From AM-1111 sp046302135 (lineage in GTDB: Bacteria > Bacteroidota > Bacteroidia > B-17B0 > Aurantibacillaceae), in assembly GCA_046302135.1 (NCBI GenBank), contig JBKCIQ010000023.1, forward strand, positions 1-17,553: a stretch of DNA of 17,553 bases, in the 5' to 3' direction. How positions within the stretch are numbered: position 1 is the stretch's first letter; each line of letters starts with the position of its first letter. Below, in pieces: positions 1 to 7,675 of this stretch. The notes below the pieces were generated by a model that was not told the origin of the DNA, made no database searches, and was given only the letters and a program-made list of their open reading frames with translations. Position numbers and translations under genes: made by a program.

Positions 1-75
1 CACAAGAATTTCATCGGGGATTGGACTTATGTTGATTATTTTTTCAGAATACCTAATTTTAATCAAAGCTTCTAA
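1..75 (+). CDS. Possible C-terminal tail of a gene entering from the left edge
   Basis: Frame 1 is open from the first base for 24 codons and ends at a TAA at 73-75. The peptide is rich in aromatic residues (it contains GDWTYVDYFFRIP), looks protein-like, and would end 108 nt before the sigma factor start. Twenty-four open codons can occur by chance, and I do not recognise a family. A competing reading is a minus-strand start at 12-14 (ATG, then K-F-L) running off the left edge. Only sequence further left can decide. Confidence 0.3.
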   Translation, partial: HKNFIGDWTYVDYFFRIPNFNQSF

Positions 76-122
76 AAAGTTAAACGAAAAAAATCTCGTA
101 TCTTTTTATCCAATTCTCGATA

Positions 123-130
123 TATTTTTG
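123..130 (+). promoter_or_regulatory. Candidate Bacteroidota -7 promoter element for the sigma factor-rsmG pair
   Basis: TATTTTTG matches the Bacteroidota housekeeping consensus TAnnTTTG and lies 53 nt before the ATG at 184, which would give a leader of roughly 45-50 nt. I do not see a convincing TTG-type -33 element at the expected 17-21 nt spacing; a T-run near 103-107 is the nearest candidate. The sequence is very AT-rich, so chance matches are likely. Confidence 0.3.
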
Positions 131-183
131 ATATTATTGTACCCTATATTTCACCTCAACAAAAAGATTTTTCAATCTGGTAA

Positions 184-819
184 ATGGATGAATTAAATAA
201 GTCTGATGACCTCAATCCTAAATTTAGCCCCAAGGCCCTATACGATTATGCTTTGATTAGAAGGGCTTTGGATAAAAAAGATGAAAAAGCATATGCGGAA
301 TTGATGTCAAGATATAAAGATTCTGTTTATTTCATGCTTTTGAAAATGGTTAGAAATATTGATGATGCGGAGGATATTACCTTAGAAACTTTCGGAAAGG
401 CTTTCAATCGGCTTCATACTTATTCCACGGATTTTGCATTCAGTACCTGGTTGTTTAAAATAGCATCCAATGGGGCGATTGATTTTTTAAGGAAAAAGAA
501 AAATGAGGGTATTTCATATAGCATTGATAATTCATTTGAAAATGATGACGGTGAAGAATCCAGAATTCAAATTAAAGATGGAAAGCTTGATCCTGAGGAG
601 CATTTGATTAAAAAACAAAAAATTGAACATCTTAAAAATATACTTCAGCAACTAAAACCCAGCTACAGAAATTTAATAGAACTACGGTACTTTGAAGAAT
701 TGAGTTATGAAGAAATATCAAATAAAACAGGAATGAATATCGGCACAATTAAAATTCAATTATTTAGGTCGCGTGAGTTGCTATTCAATATTCTCAAAAA
801 CACGCAAGGCTCTTTATGA
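184..819 (+). CDS. ECF-type sigma-70 family RNA polymerase sigma factor
   Basis: A 211-residue protein of the extracytoplasmic-function (group 4) sigma class, which directs RNA polymerase to a specific promoter set. Region 2 spans about residues 36-106 and includes the DAEDITLETFGKAF segment (61-74) and a FSTWLFKIASNGAIDFLRK stretch (86-104) matching the core-binding and -10-recognition helices. An acidic linker (about 117-140) precedes region 4 (about 145-204), whose helix-turn-helix reads LSYEEISNKTGMNIGTIK. The length is normal for the class, and there is no extra C-terminal domain. No anti-sigma factor or FecR-like gene is adjacent, so the activating signal is not visible. The stop lies 7 nt before the preferred rsmG start, implying co-transcription. 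The family is clear; the regulon is unknown. Confidence 0.9.
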   Translation: MDELNKSDDLNPKFSPKALYDYALIRRALDKKDEKAYAELMSRYKDSVYFMLLKMVRNIDDAEDITLETFGKAFNRLHTYSTDFAFSTWLFKIASNGAIDFLRKKKNEGISYSIDNSFENDDGEESRIQIKDGKLDPEEHLIKKQKIEHLKNILQQLKPSYRNLIELRYFEELSYEEISNKTGMNIGTIKIQLFRSRELLFNILKNTQGSL

Positions 820-826
820 AAATTTT

Positions 827-1456
827 GTGAGAGAAAATTTAATTGAAAAATATTTCACTGAATTAAATGAACATCAAAAAAACCAGTTGTATCAATTGGA
901 AGATTTATATTTTGAATGGAACTCAAAGATTAATGTAATTTCAAGAAAAGACATGGACGATTTTTTGGAAAGACATGTTTTACATTCTCTTTCAATTGCG
1001 AAAAAATTTACTTTTAAACCTGAAACCAGTATAATGGACTTGGGAACAGGTGGTGGATTTCCCGGAATACCCTTAGCTATTTTTTTTCCTGACACACGGT
1101 TTTTACTTACAGATTCAATAGGTAAAAAAATAAAGGTTGTAAATGAAATTGCATCTTCTCTAAACTTGAAAAATGTTGAGGCAATTCATACAAGATCAGA
1201 AGATGTTAAAGAAAAATTTGATTTTGTGATTACACGAGCAGTAGCTGAATTCGATTTATTGTATAATTGGACCAAAAAAAAATTCAATAAAGAAAACAAG
1301 AATTCTTTTCCAAACGGGCTAATTTGTCTGAAGGGAGGAGATCTACATGAAGAATTGAAAAATTTTTCGGATAAAATTTCAATTTTTCCCATTTCAGATT
1401 TTTATTCTGAAAGTTTTTTCGAAACGAAAAAAATTGTTTATCTACCTACTTCTTGA
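827..1456 (+). CDS. rsmG: 16S rRNA (guanine527-N7)-methyltransferase RsmG
   Basis: RsmG (GidB) uses S-adenosylmethionine to methylate N7 of G527 in the 530 loop of 16S rRNA. The N-terminal segment EKYFTELNEHQ...LYFEWNSKINVISRKD and the Rossmann SAM-binding loop DLGTGGGFPGIPLAI (residues 71-85 from this start) are typical of the family. I prefer the GTG at 827 (209 residues) because homologues normally begin a few residues before the L-I-x-K-Y-F motif. The frame is open upstream to a GTG at 773 (227 residues), but that start would lie inside the sigma factor gene. No ATG is available near the N-terminus. The gene follows the sigma factor by 7 nt. Its 3' end overlaps the convergent L,D-transpeptidase-like gene by 11 nt. 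The identification is secure; the start is less so. Confidence 0.93.
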   Translation: MRENLIEKYFTELNEHQKNQLYQLEDLYFEWNSKINVISRKDMDDFLERHVLHSLSIAKKFTFKPETSIMDLGTGGGFPGIPLAIFFPDTRFLLTDSIGKKIKVVNEIASSLNLKNVEAIHTRSEDVKEKFDFVITRAVAEFDLLYNWTKKKFNKENKNSFPNGLICLKGGDLHEELKNFSDKISIFPISDFYSESFFETKKIVYLPTS

Positions 1457-2192
1457 AATTATAGTTTCCCTTTGAATCTGTAGAGAATTCAACTTCCTTC
1501 ATGTTCGTTATAAATTGATTATAACCGATTTTAATATTCTCCCAAAACCTTAACATCATCTGATTCTCCCTGAATTTATTTTTCATTTCTTCATGTTTTG
1601 AATTAACCATTTCATAGGGAAAAATATAAACAGGAATTTTATTTTGCCCGGATGATCGAGCCATGCATGCTAAAACATAAATTTCTTTTATTTTATCATC
1701 GGTCAATGGCAAGCAGCCTATAGTTACACAATCTCCATGTATGTAAATTGCTCCTCCGGGATTAACGTTTCCGGATTTAATTTTATCTGATACATTAGGA
1801 TAATTCAGACCAAGGGATAGATAAAAATTGCTTGCAGGGTTAAAATGATTGATGTAATAAAAACCCTCAGGAACCTGTAAGTCGCCTTCCTTGCGCTTTG
1901 GCCCTAACACTCCTGATTTCTCACAGATATCATATGTTTTAAATTTGATGTATTTCGAGTCCCTTGAGTTTTTTACATAAACATCAATTTTCTGTTCATC
2001 TTTATATGCAATGAGTATAAGGTTCATATTGTTAATTCCAACTCCCATCTTGTTTAAAGATGTACTCAGATAATTAAATTTTTCGTTAAAGGCATTTTTT
2101 ACCCTCTTGTTTTTCTTCTGTGTTTTTAGAAAATCATCATCCTTTAAGCCAAAGATTAAAAAAGAGATTATGAGAACCTTAATAAACTTCAT
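1446..2192 (-). CDS. Secreted L,D-transpeptidase-fold (YkuD/YafK-like) protein
   Basis: A 248-residue protein with a short hydrophobic N-terminus (about residues 4-16), probably a signal peptide or membrane anchor, although no clean cleavage site is visible. The catalytic region is centred on AIYIHGDCVTIGCLPLTDD (148-166). His152 and the nucleophile Cys160 fit the HG...GC signature of the YkuD fold, and the GC-x-P-(L/M)-T-D-x-x-I-x-E-I-Y continuation resembles the YafK subgroup. YkuD enzymes form or cleave bonds at meso-diaminopimelate in peptidoglycan; E. coli YafK (DpaA) releases Braun lipoprotein. Bacteroidota generally lack that lipoprotein, so the substrate here is unknown. The protein would act in the periplasm. 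The gene is monocistronic and divergent from carB. Family call firm, reaction inferred. Confidence 0.85.
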   Translation of the reverse strand: MKFIKVLIISFLIFGLKDDDFLKTQKKNKRVKNAFNEKFNYLSTSLNKMGVGINNMNLILIAYKDEQKIDVYVKNSRDSKYIKFKTYDICEKSGVLGPKRKEGDLQVPEGFYYINHFNPASNFYLSLGLNYPNVSDKIKSGNVNPGGAIYIHGDCVTIGCLPLTDDKIKEIYVLACMARSSGQNKIPVYIFPYEMVNSKHEEMKNKFRENQMMLRFWENIKIGYNQFITNMKEVEFSTDSKGNYNFKK

Positions 2193-2287
2193 ATTTATTA
2201 AAATTAATTATAAATACTTTGTACAATTATTGAAATTAATAATTATTATAATTGTTGTTTCGTTTTCAAAAGATTTAAACAAAGCAA

Positions 2288-2295
2288 CAAATCTA
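2288..2295 (-). promoter_or_regulatory. Candidate -7 element for the L,D-transpeptidase-like gene
   Basis: The plus strand reads CAAATCTA, so the minus strand reads TAGATTTG, a perfect TAnnTTTG match. It is 96 nt upstream of the ATG at 2192, giving a fairly long leader. No matching -33 TTG is visible at the right spacing, so support rests on this one motif. Confidence 0.25.
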
Positions 2296-2317
2296 CATTT
2301 CCTTTGATCTAAACACT

Positions 2318-2325
2318 TAATTTTG
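2318..2325 (+). promoter_or_regulatory. Candidate -7 element for carB
   Basis: TAATTTTG is a perfect TAnnTTTG match 107 nt before the carB ATG, implying a leader of about 100 nt. A TTTG at 2303-2306 is too close to serve as the -33 element. It is the only perfect plus-strand match I found in this intergenic region, but the AT content makes chance matches likely. Confidence 0.3.
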
Positions 2326-2432
2326 TTCTCCGGTAATGGAACACACTTTTTTCAACCGAGAATCATCACTAAAATTTCTTCATTTTATTTACTTTTTTGA
2401 ATTTGATCTTAAATCAATAAAAAAATTATTTT

Positions 2433-5249
2433 ATGCCAAAAAATAACTCTATAAAATCTGTTTTAATTATAGGTTCAGGCCCTATAATTATTGGACAAGC
2501 TTGTGAATTTGATTACTCAGGTTCTCAGGCCGCCAGAAGCCTTAAAGAGGAAGGTATAGAAGTTTCTTTGATCAATTCCAATCCTGCCACCATCATGACA
2601 GACAAGGTTACTGCTGATCATGTATATCTATGGCCACTGGAAGTGAAATCAATAATTAAAATATTAGAGGAAAGAAAAATTGATGCTGTACTTCCAACCA
2701 TGGGTGGTCAAACCGCACTAAATCTTGCAATGAAATGTGAAGAACAGGGAATCTGGAAGAAGTATGGAGTTAAAATGATAGGTGTAGATGTTGAAGCCAT
2801 TAAAGTAACTGAAGATAGAGATTTATTTCGTGAAAGAATGGAATCAATTGGTATTCCAATGGCTCCAAGCAAAATTGCCAAATCATTTTTAGAGGGTAAA
2901 GCCATTGCACAAGATTTTGGGTTTCCACTTGTAATCAGACCATCATTTACCTTAGGCGGTAGCGGAGGAAGTGTTGTTTACTCAAAAGATGATTTTGACT
3001 CAGCTCTTAACAGAGGTCTTCATACCTCACCTATTCATGAAGTATTAATTGATAAGGCTGTTTTAGGATGGAAAGAATTCGAATTAGAATTACTTCGTGA
3101 TGCAAATGATAATGTTGCAATTATTTGTTCAATTGAAAATTTTGATCCGATGGGAGTTCATACCGGAGATTCCATTACTGTTGCTCCGGCAATGACGCTG
3201 TCAGATAGCACCTATCAAAAAATGCGAACAATGGCAATTGCCATGATGAGATCTATAGGGAATTTTTCAGGAGGTTGTAATGTTCAGTTTGCTGTTTCAC
3301 CTGATGAAAAGGAGGAGATTATTGCAATTGAAATTAATCCAAGAGTTTCCAGATCTTCTGCCTTGGCTTCTAAAGCCACAGGCTATCCAATCGCAAGAAT
3401 TGCATCGAAACTGGCAATTGGATATCATTTGGATGAACTCATTAATCAAATTACAAAATCTACCTCTGCATATTTTGAACCTACACTAGATTACGTAATT
3501 GTAAAAATTCCGAGGTGGAACTTCGATAAATTTAAGGGTTGCAACCGTGAACTAGGATTTCAGATGAAAAGCGTAGGTGAAGTAATGGGTATTGGAAGGA
3601 GTTTTCAGGAAGCACTACAAAAGGCGGCTCAAAGTCTTGAAATAAAACGTAACGGATTGGGTGCTGACGGTAAGGAGAATACCAACCAGCAAGAACTGCT
3701 GAAAGGATTGGAACGTCCTAGTTGGAATCGTTTATTCATGATTTATGACGCGATGAAGCTCGGTATTTCAACCAAAACCATTCAGAAAATCACTAGAATA
3801 GACCCATGGTTTTTACAACAAATAGAGGAAATGATTGCAATGGAAAATGAAGTTTCAAAATATTCACTCCAGTCCATTCCAAAAGATCTATTGTACGAAG
3901 CTAAACAGAAAGGATACGCTGACAGACAGATTGCACATTTATTGAGATGTCTTGAAAGTGAGGTATACGCCAAACGTATCGAGATGGGAATTCAGCGAGT
4001 ATACAAATTGGTAGATACCTGTGCCGCAGAATTTGAGGCAAAAACACCTTATTACTATTCAACGTTTGAAGATGAAAATGAAAGTAAGCGTTCAGACAGG
4101 AAAAAAGTGGTCATTCTAGGAAGTGGTCCAAATCGTATTGGTCAGGGAATTGAATTTGATTACAGTTGCGTACATGGTGTTTTGGCCGCGAAAGAGTGTG
4201 GATATGAAACAATCATGATTAATTGCAATCCTGAAACTGTTTCAACAGATTTTTCTACCGCAGATAAATTATATTTCGAACCGGTCTTCTGGGAACACAT
4301 TTACGATATAATTCAACTTGAAAAACCTGAAGGCGTGATTGTTCAATTGGGAGGACAAACTGCTCTAAAGCTTGCAGAAAAACTGGATAGGTATGGTATA
4401 AAAATAATCGGTACAGATTTTAAATCTCTTGATTTAGCTGAAGACCGTGGAAGTTTTTCAAACTTATTGAAGGAGAACAATATTCCTTATCCAAAATTTG
4501 GCGTCATTGAAGACGCGGAGCAGGCCGTACAAATGAGCAGAGAATTAGGATTTCCATTATTGGTAAGACCAAGTTATGTTCTTGGCGGACAAAGTATGAA
4601 GATTGTAATTAACGAAGAAGAATTGGAACAGCATGTTGTTAAACTTTTGAATGATATTCCTGGCAATAAAGTTTTAGTTGATCATTTTCTGGCAGGAGCA
4701 ATTGAGGCGGAGGCTGATGCCATTTGCGATGGAGAAAATGTTTACATCATTGGCATTATGGAACATATAGAACCGGCCGGTATTCACAGCGGGGATAGTT
4801 ACGCTGTGCTTCCACCTTTCGATCTAAGCGAGAAAGTAATGCAACAAATTGAAGCTCATACAAAAAAAATTGCTGTAGCATTAAAAACTGTAGGTTTAAT
4901 CAATATTCAGTTTGCAGTTAAGGATGAGGTAGTTTACATAATCGAAGCAAACCCAAGAGCATCAAGAACAGTTCCTTTTATTGCAAAAGCATATGATGAA
5001 CCGTATGTGAATTATGCAACAAAAGTGATGTTACGGGAAAAAAAAGTAAGTGATTTTAATTTCAAGCCTAGAAAGAATGGCTATGCAATAAAAATTCCTG
5101 TCTTCTCTTACGAAAAGTTTCCTGAAATACAAAAAGAACTTGGGCCTGAAATGAAGTCCACCGGTGAAGCCATTTACTTCATTGAAGATTTGTACGATGA
5201 ATATTTTCTTCAGGTTTACAGCGAAAGGAATTTGTATTTAAGTAAATAA
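2433..5249 (+). CDS. carB: Carbamoyl-phosphate synthase large subunit, without the C-terminal allosteric domain
   Basis: CarB makes carbamoyl phosphate from bicarbonate, ATP and ammonia delivered by the glutaminase subunit CarA, feeding pyrimidine and arginine synthesis in the cytoplasm. The internal duplication is clear. The first half starts with IGSGPIIIGQACEFDYSGSQ (residues 13-32) and has a GGQTALNLA motif. The second starts with LGSGPNRIGQGIEFDYSC (about residue 560) and has LGGQTALKLA. Each carries an ATP-grasp domain, with EINPRVSRSS in the first and EANPRASRT in the second, and an oligomerisation segment lies between them. The protein is 938 residues, against about 1070 for E. coli, and stops just after the second half. 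The C-terminal MGS-like domain that binds UMP and ornithine is therefore missing. carA is not in the window. The downstream gene ends 2 nt away on the other strand. Confidence 0.97.
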   Translation: MPKNNSIKSVLIIGSGPIIIGQACEFDYSGSQAARSLKEEGIEVSLINSNPATIMTDKVTADHVYLWPLEVKSIIKILEERKIDAVLPTMGGQTALNLAMKCEEQGIWKKYGVKMIGVDVEAIKVTEDRDLFRERMESIGIPMAPSKIAKSFLEGKAIAQDFGFPLVIRPSFTLGGSGGSVVYSKDDFDSALNRGLHTSPIHEVLIDKAVLGWKEFELELLRDANDNVAIICSIENFDPMGVHTGDSITVAPAMTLSDSTYQKMRTMAIAMMRSIGNFSGGCNVQFAVSPDEKEEIIAIEINPRVSRSSALASKATGYPIARIASKLAIGYHLDELINQITKSTSAYFEPTLDYVIVKIPRWNFDKFKGCNRELGFQMKSVGEVMGIGRSFQEALQKAAQSLEIKRNGLGADGKENTNQQELLKGLERPSWNRLFMIYDAMKLGISTKTIQKITRIDPWFLQQIEEMIAMENEVSKYSLQSIPKDLLYEAKQKGYADRQIAHLLRCLESEVYAKRIEMGIQRVYKLVDTCAAEFEAKTPYYYSTFEDENESKRSDRKKVVILGSGPNRIGQGIEFDYSCVHGVLAAKECGYETIMINCNPETVSTDFSTADKLYFEPVFWEHIYDIIQLEKPEGVIVQLGGQTALKLAEKLDRYGIKIIGTDFKSLDLAEDRGSFSNLLKENNIPYPKFGVIEDAEQAVQMSRELGFPLLVRPSYVLGGQSMKIVINEEELEQHVVKLLNDIPGNKVLVDHFLAGAIEAEADAICDGENVYIIGIMEHIEPAGIHSGDSYAVLPPFDLSEKVMQQIEAHTKKIAVALKTVGLINIQFAVKDEVVYIIEANPRASRTVPFIAKAYDEPYVNYATKVMLREKKVSDFNFKPRKNGYAIKIPVFSYEKFPEIQKELGPEMKSTGEAIYFIEDLYDEYFLQVYSERNLYLSK

Positions 5250-5271
5250 ATTCAGAATAATATTCTGAATT
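5249..5271. repeat. Perfect 23-nt inverted repeat at the carB / TonB receptor junction
   Basis: Arms AATTCAGAATA (5249-5259) and TATTCTGAATT (5261-5271) are exact reverse complements around a single central base. The element covers the last base of the carB stop codon and the last codons of the TonB receptor gene on the other strand. Its place between convergent genes suggests a shared transcription terminator. However, the stem is AT-rich and no long T-run follows on either strand, so a classic rho-independent terminator is not certain. It could also be a protein-binding palindrome. Confidence 0.5.
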
Positions 5272-7627
5272 GGGGCACAATAAACAAACCCAACTGATAA
5301 TCTGTTTTAATTTGTCCTGAGTTAACATCAAAAGTTTGCTGAAAAATATTCTTATGGTCAGTAACATTTTGAAAATCGACATTCCATTCTAAAGTTGAAT
5401 GTTTTAAGTTCAGTCGATATGAAGGTTTAATATCAATTCTGAAATACTCAGAAAATCTGGGTTCATAAGCGTTAGCTGTTTGATATTGCTCCTCACCTGT
5501 AATTATAGAAGCCTGTAGGTTTATTGGAATATACCTCTTACCTCCAGCTGTAGTAATTTTAAAATCTAATGAGATCACATGTTTGCCATTTTTAATCCTG
5601 AATTCTTTTCCTCCAAGTAAATTCAAAACATAGTTACCATTAAATGCGGTATTTCTCCAAATCCCATCACTTCCTCTGTAACGACTTTCAAAAACAGATG
5701 CAGTAAACAAATAATAATATCCTTTACTTAAAAATTTTTCAAGTGTCAGCTCCAGACCATAATTCTTTCCAATACCATTATTGATTAAGCTATCTACATT
5801 TGGAGAATTAAAATCTGCTCCAAGATTAAGAGCCGAAAAATAACTTGAGTTTGATTTTACGGGAACATCATAAAGATATTGATAATATATTTCAGATTTA
5901 ATTCTTGAATTAGGCCCGAAATTCCAATCATATGCGATAACTGATTGTAAACTACGTGTAAAATTCAAGGCAGTATTTGTTTTTATTGTTGTTCCATCTT
6001 CAAATCTCACAGTTGAGAAATACAAATACAGTGGCTGCATTTGAGAATGAAGACCAAATCCTCCACTAATTGACTGTTTTTTAGAAAAATTCCATTTCAA
6101 TCCTAATCTTGGCTCTGCCGCCCATGAACGATTGAATGTTAGATATTGAGCATGTAATCCTGCATTAACGAGTAAATCATTTGTAAAATGATGCTGCCAT
6201 GTAAAATAACCCTGAATTAATTGTGTACTACCTTTAAAATCTCTAATTGTATAAAAACCCTGTCCTCTATCAATGCTATCAATAAGTAACGAATTAAAAT
6301 TCTCAGCAAAGACTCCGGTATTGATGTTATCTTTTGAAGAAAATTTTTTATGATAGGTAAAGTTTAAAGTGATTTTTTTATTTGATGACCGATTTCTGTA
6401 AAAAGCTGTTATTTTATCCGGGTTAAAGGAGGTATCAACTTTATCAACTTTTATTTCATTTGATTGATAAGTGGCCGCAATATTAAATTTGGTATAAGAA
6501 CTTTTATCAATAAGATAAGTATGTGATATTCCTGTTGCACCCATGTCACTTGTAAACCATCTGTCCTGTCCATTGTACCCATAAAGATTTTCTGATTTAT
6601 CCAGATCCTTCTGCAACAAGGATACATAACTTAATCCACCAAGTCCATAGATTTGAAATTTTCCAAATTTTTTAGTCGGAATAACTGCATTAAAAGTTAA
6701 ATCCTGATATTGAGGCACTGCGGCACCTGCTCCGTAATTCACCCCAAGATATCTGAAAATTTGTAGAGTAGAATATCTGTAATTGAATAGAAATGATGCA
6801 TTTTTATTTTTCTTGGAGAATGGTCCTTCAGCACCAAATTCAAACCCATTGAAACCTACCTGGCCTAAGAATTCATATTTCTCATTGTTCCCTGCTCGCA
6901 TTTTTAAATCAAAAACACCTGCGGTAACGTTACCATATTCTGCAGGGAATGCACCTGATAAAAAATCAGAGTTATCCAAGGCGTTTGAATTTAATATGGA
7001 TATTGGTCCGCCCGTACTCCCTAATGAACCGAAGTGACTTGGGTTGGGAATGTCAACACCATTCAATCGCCATAGAACACCCAATGGGGAATTTCCTCGA
7101 ACAATTATATCATTTCTTGAATCATTGGCACCACTGACTCCAGCAAAATTAGCCGCCATTCTTGCAGGATCATTTCTAGAACCGGCATAACGCTGAGCAT
7201 CCTCAATTGAGAACTGACGAGCACTAACAGTTGTTGTTTTATTATTAGTTTTGGTTTTATCATTCTCAGCCGAAACAATTATTTCATTCATTTCATTTAT
7301 AGATTCCTCAAGCTCAATAACCATTACCAATTGCTTTCCGGATGTGAGATCTATATTCAAATTTTTTTCATTATATCCAGAATATAAAACCTTCACTTTA
7401 CTTCTTCCTACAGGAAGTCCTGTCAATTGAAACTTTCCGGCTTCATCTGTTGATGTGTGAAGATTTTTATCAACGATTACCACAACAGCATTAAATAATG
7501 GACTCTGAGTTTGCTTATCAATTACTGTTCCTCTAAAGGTTTGAATGAGTTCCTGGGATGAAACTTCGTTAGATAAAATTCCAAAAAGCACGAGTACGAT
7601 TAAAAATCGCATCTTAAAAATTGTCAT
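5252..7627 (-). CDS. TonB-dependent outer-membrane receptor with carboxypeptidase-like N-terminal domain
   Basis: A 791-residue outer-membrane transporter. The signal peptide occupies about residues 1-25; the start is M1, or M6 at 7612, which gives a tidier n-region. A CarboxypepD_reg-like beta-sandwich follows (about 30-112: FRGTVIDKQTQSPLFNAVVVI...GKFQLTGLPVG), then the plug (about 134-245) with IIVRGNSPLGVLWRLNGVDIPNP, then a beta-barrel to the C-terminal aromatic ending QFRILF. TonB-dependent receptors import scarce ligands using TonB-ExbBD energy. No SusD-like lipoprotein, degradative enzyme or siderophore gene is nearby, so the substrate cannot be assigned. The start is 48 nt downstream of the PorP-like gene's stop, in the same direction, so it is probably the last gene of the bshA-led unit. 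Family certain, ligand unknown. Confidence 0.9.
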   Translation of the reverse strand: MTIFKMRFLIVLVLFGILSNEVSSQELIQTFRGTVIDKQTQSPLFNAVVVIVDKNLHTSTDEAGKFQLTGLPVGRSKVKVLYSGYNEKNLNIDLTSGKQLVMVIELEESINEMNEIIVSAENDKTKTNNKTTTVSARQFSIEDAQRYAGSRNDPARMAANFAGVSGANDSRNDIIVRGNSPLGVLWRLNGVDIPNPSHFGSLGSTGGPISILNSNALDNSDFLSGAFPAEYGNVTAGVFDLKMRAGNNEKYEFLGQVGFNGFEFGAEGPFSKKNKNASFLFNYRYSTLQIFRYLGVNYGAGAAVPQYQDLTFNAVIPTKKFGKFQIYGLGGLSYVSLLQKDLDKSENLYGYNGQDRWFTSDMGATGISHTYLIDKSSYTKFNIAATYQSNEIKVDKVDTSFNPDKITAFYRNRSSNKKITLNFTYHKKFSSKDNINTGVFAENFNSLLIDSIDRGQGFYTIRDFKGSTQLIQGYFTWQHHFTNDLLVNAGLHAQYLTFNRSWAAEPRLGLKWNFSKKQSISGGFGLHSQMQPLYLYFSTVRFEDGTTIKTNTALNFTRSLQSVIAYDWNFGPNSRIKSEIYYQYLYDVPVKSNSSYFSALNLGADFNSPNVDSLINNGIGKNYGLELTLEKFLSKGYYYLFTASVFESRYRGSDGIWRNTAFNGNYVLNLLGGKEFRIKNGKHVISLDFKITTAGGKRYIPINLQASIITGEEQYQTANAYEPRFSEYFRIDIKPSYRLNLKHSTLEWNVDFQNVTDHKNIFQQTFDVNSGQIKTDYQLGLFIVPQFRILF

Positions 7628-7675
7628 TGGTAAATTTACGAAGTAATTTTATCAGGAAACAAATAAAGTAGGAAT

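Larger units (their letters stand above)
2193..2432. other. AT-rich divergent intergenic region between the L,D-transpeptidase-like gene and carB
   Basis: These 240 nt separate two divergent starts. I see no ORF with protein-like composition, no tRNA and no strong hairpin. The region contains one perfect TAnnTTTG match on each strand, listed separately. I recognise no pyrimidine-responsive attenuator, PyrR-binding loop or other riboswitch upstream of carB. Confidence 0.6.

Noticed and set aside
2107..2307. 66-codon plus-strand frame in the L,D-transpeptidase-like N-terminus and intergenic region
   Set aside because: Mostly antisense to the signal-peptide end of a real gene, then poly-Ile/Val from AT-rich DNA. 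A membrane micropeptide cannot be excluded but has no support.
5179..5382. 67-codon minus-strand frame across the carB / TonB receptor junction
   Set aside because: It overlaps both real genes out of frame, and its composition is not protein-like.
6783..7137. Two plus-strand open frames (84 and 62 codons) opposite the TonB receptor
   Set aside because: Both lie fully antisense to the conserved plug and barrel region, have no start context and no recognisable motif.
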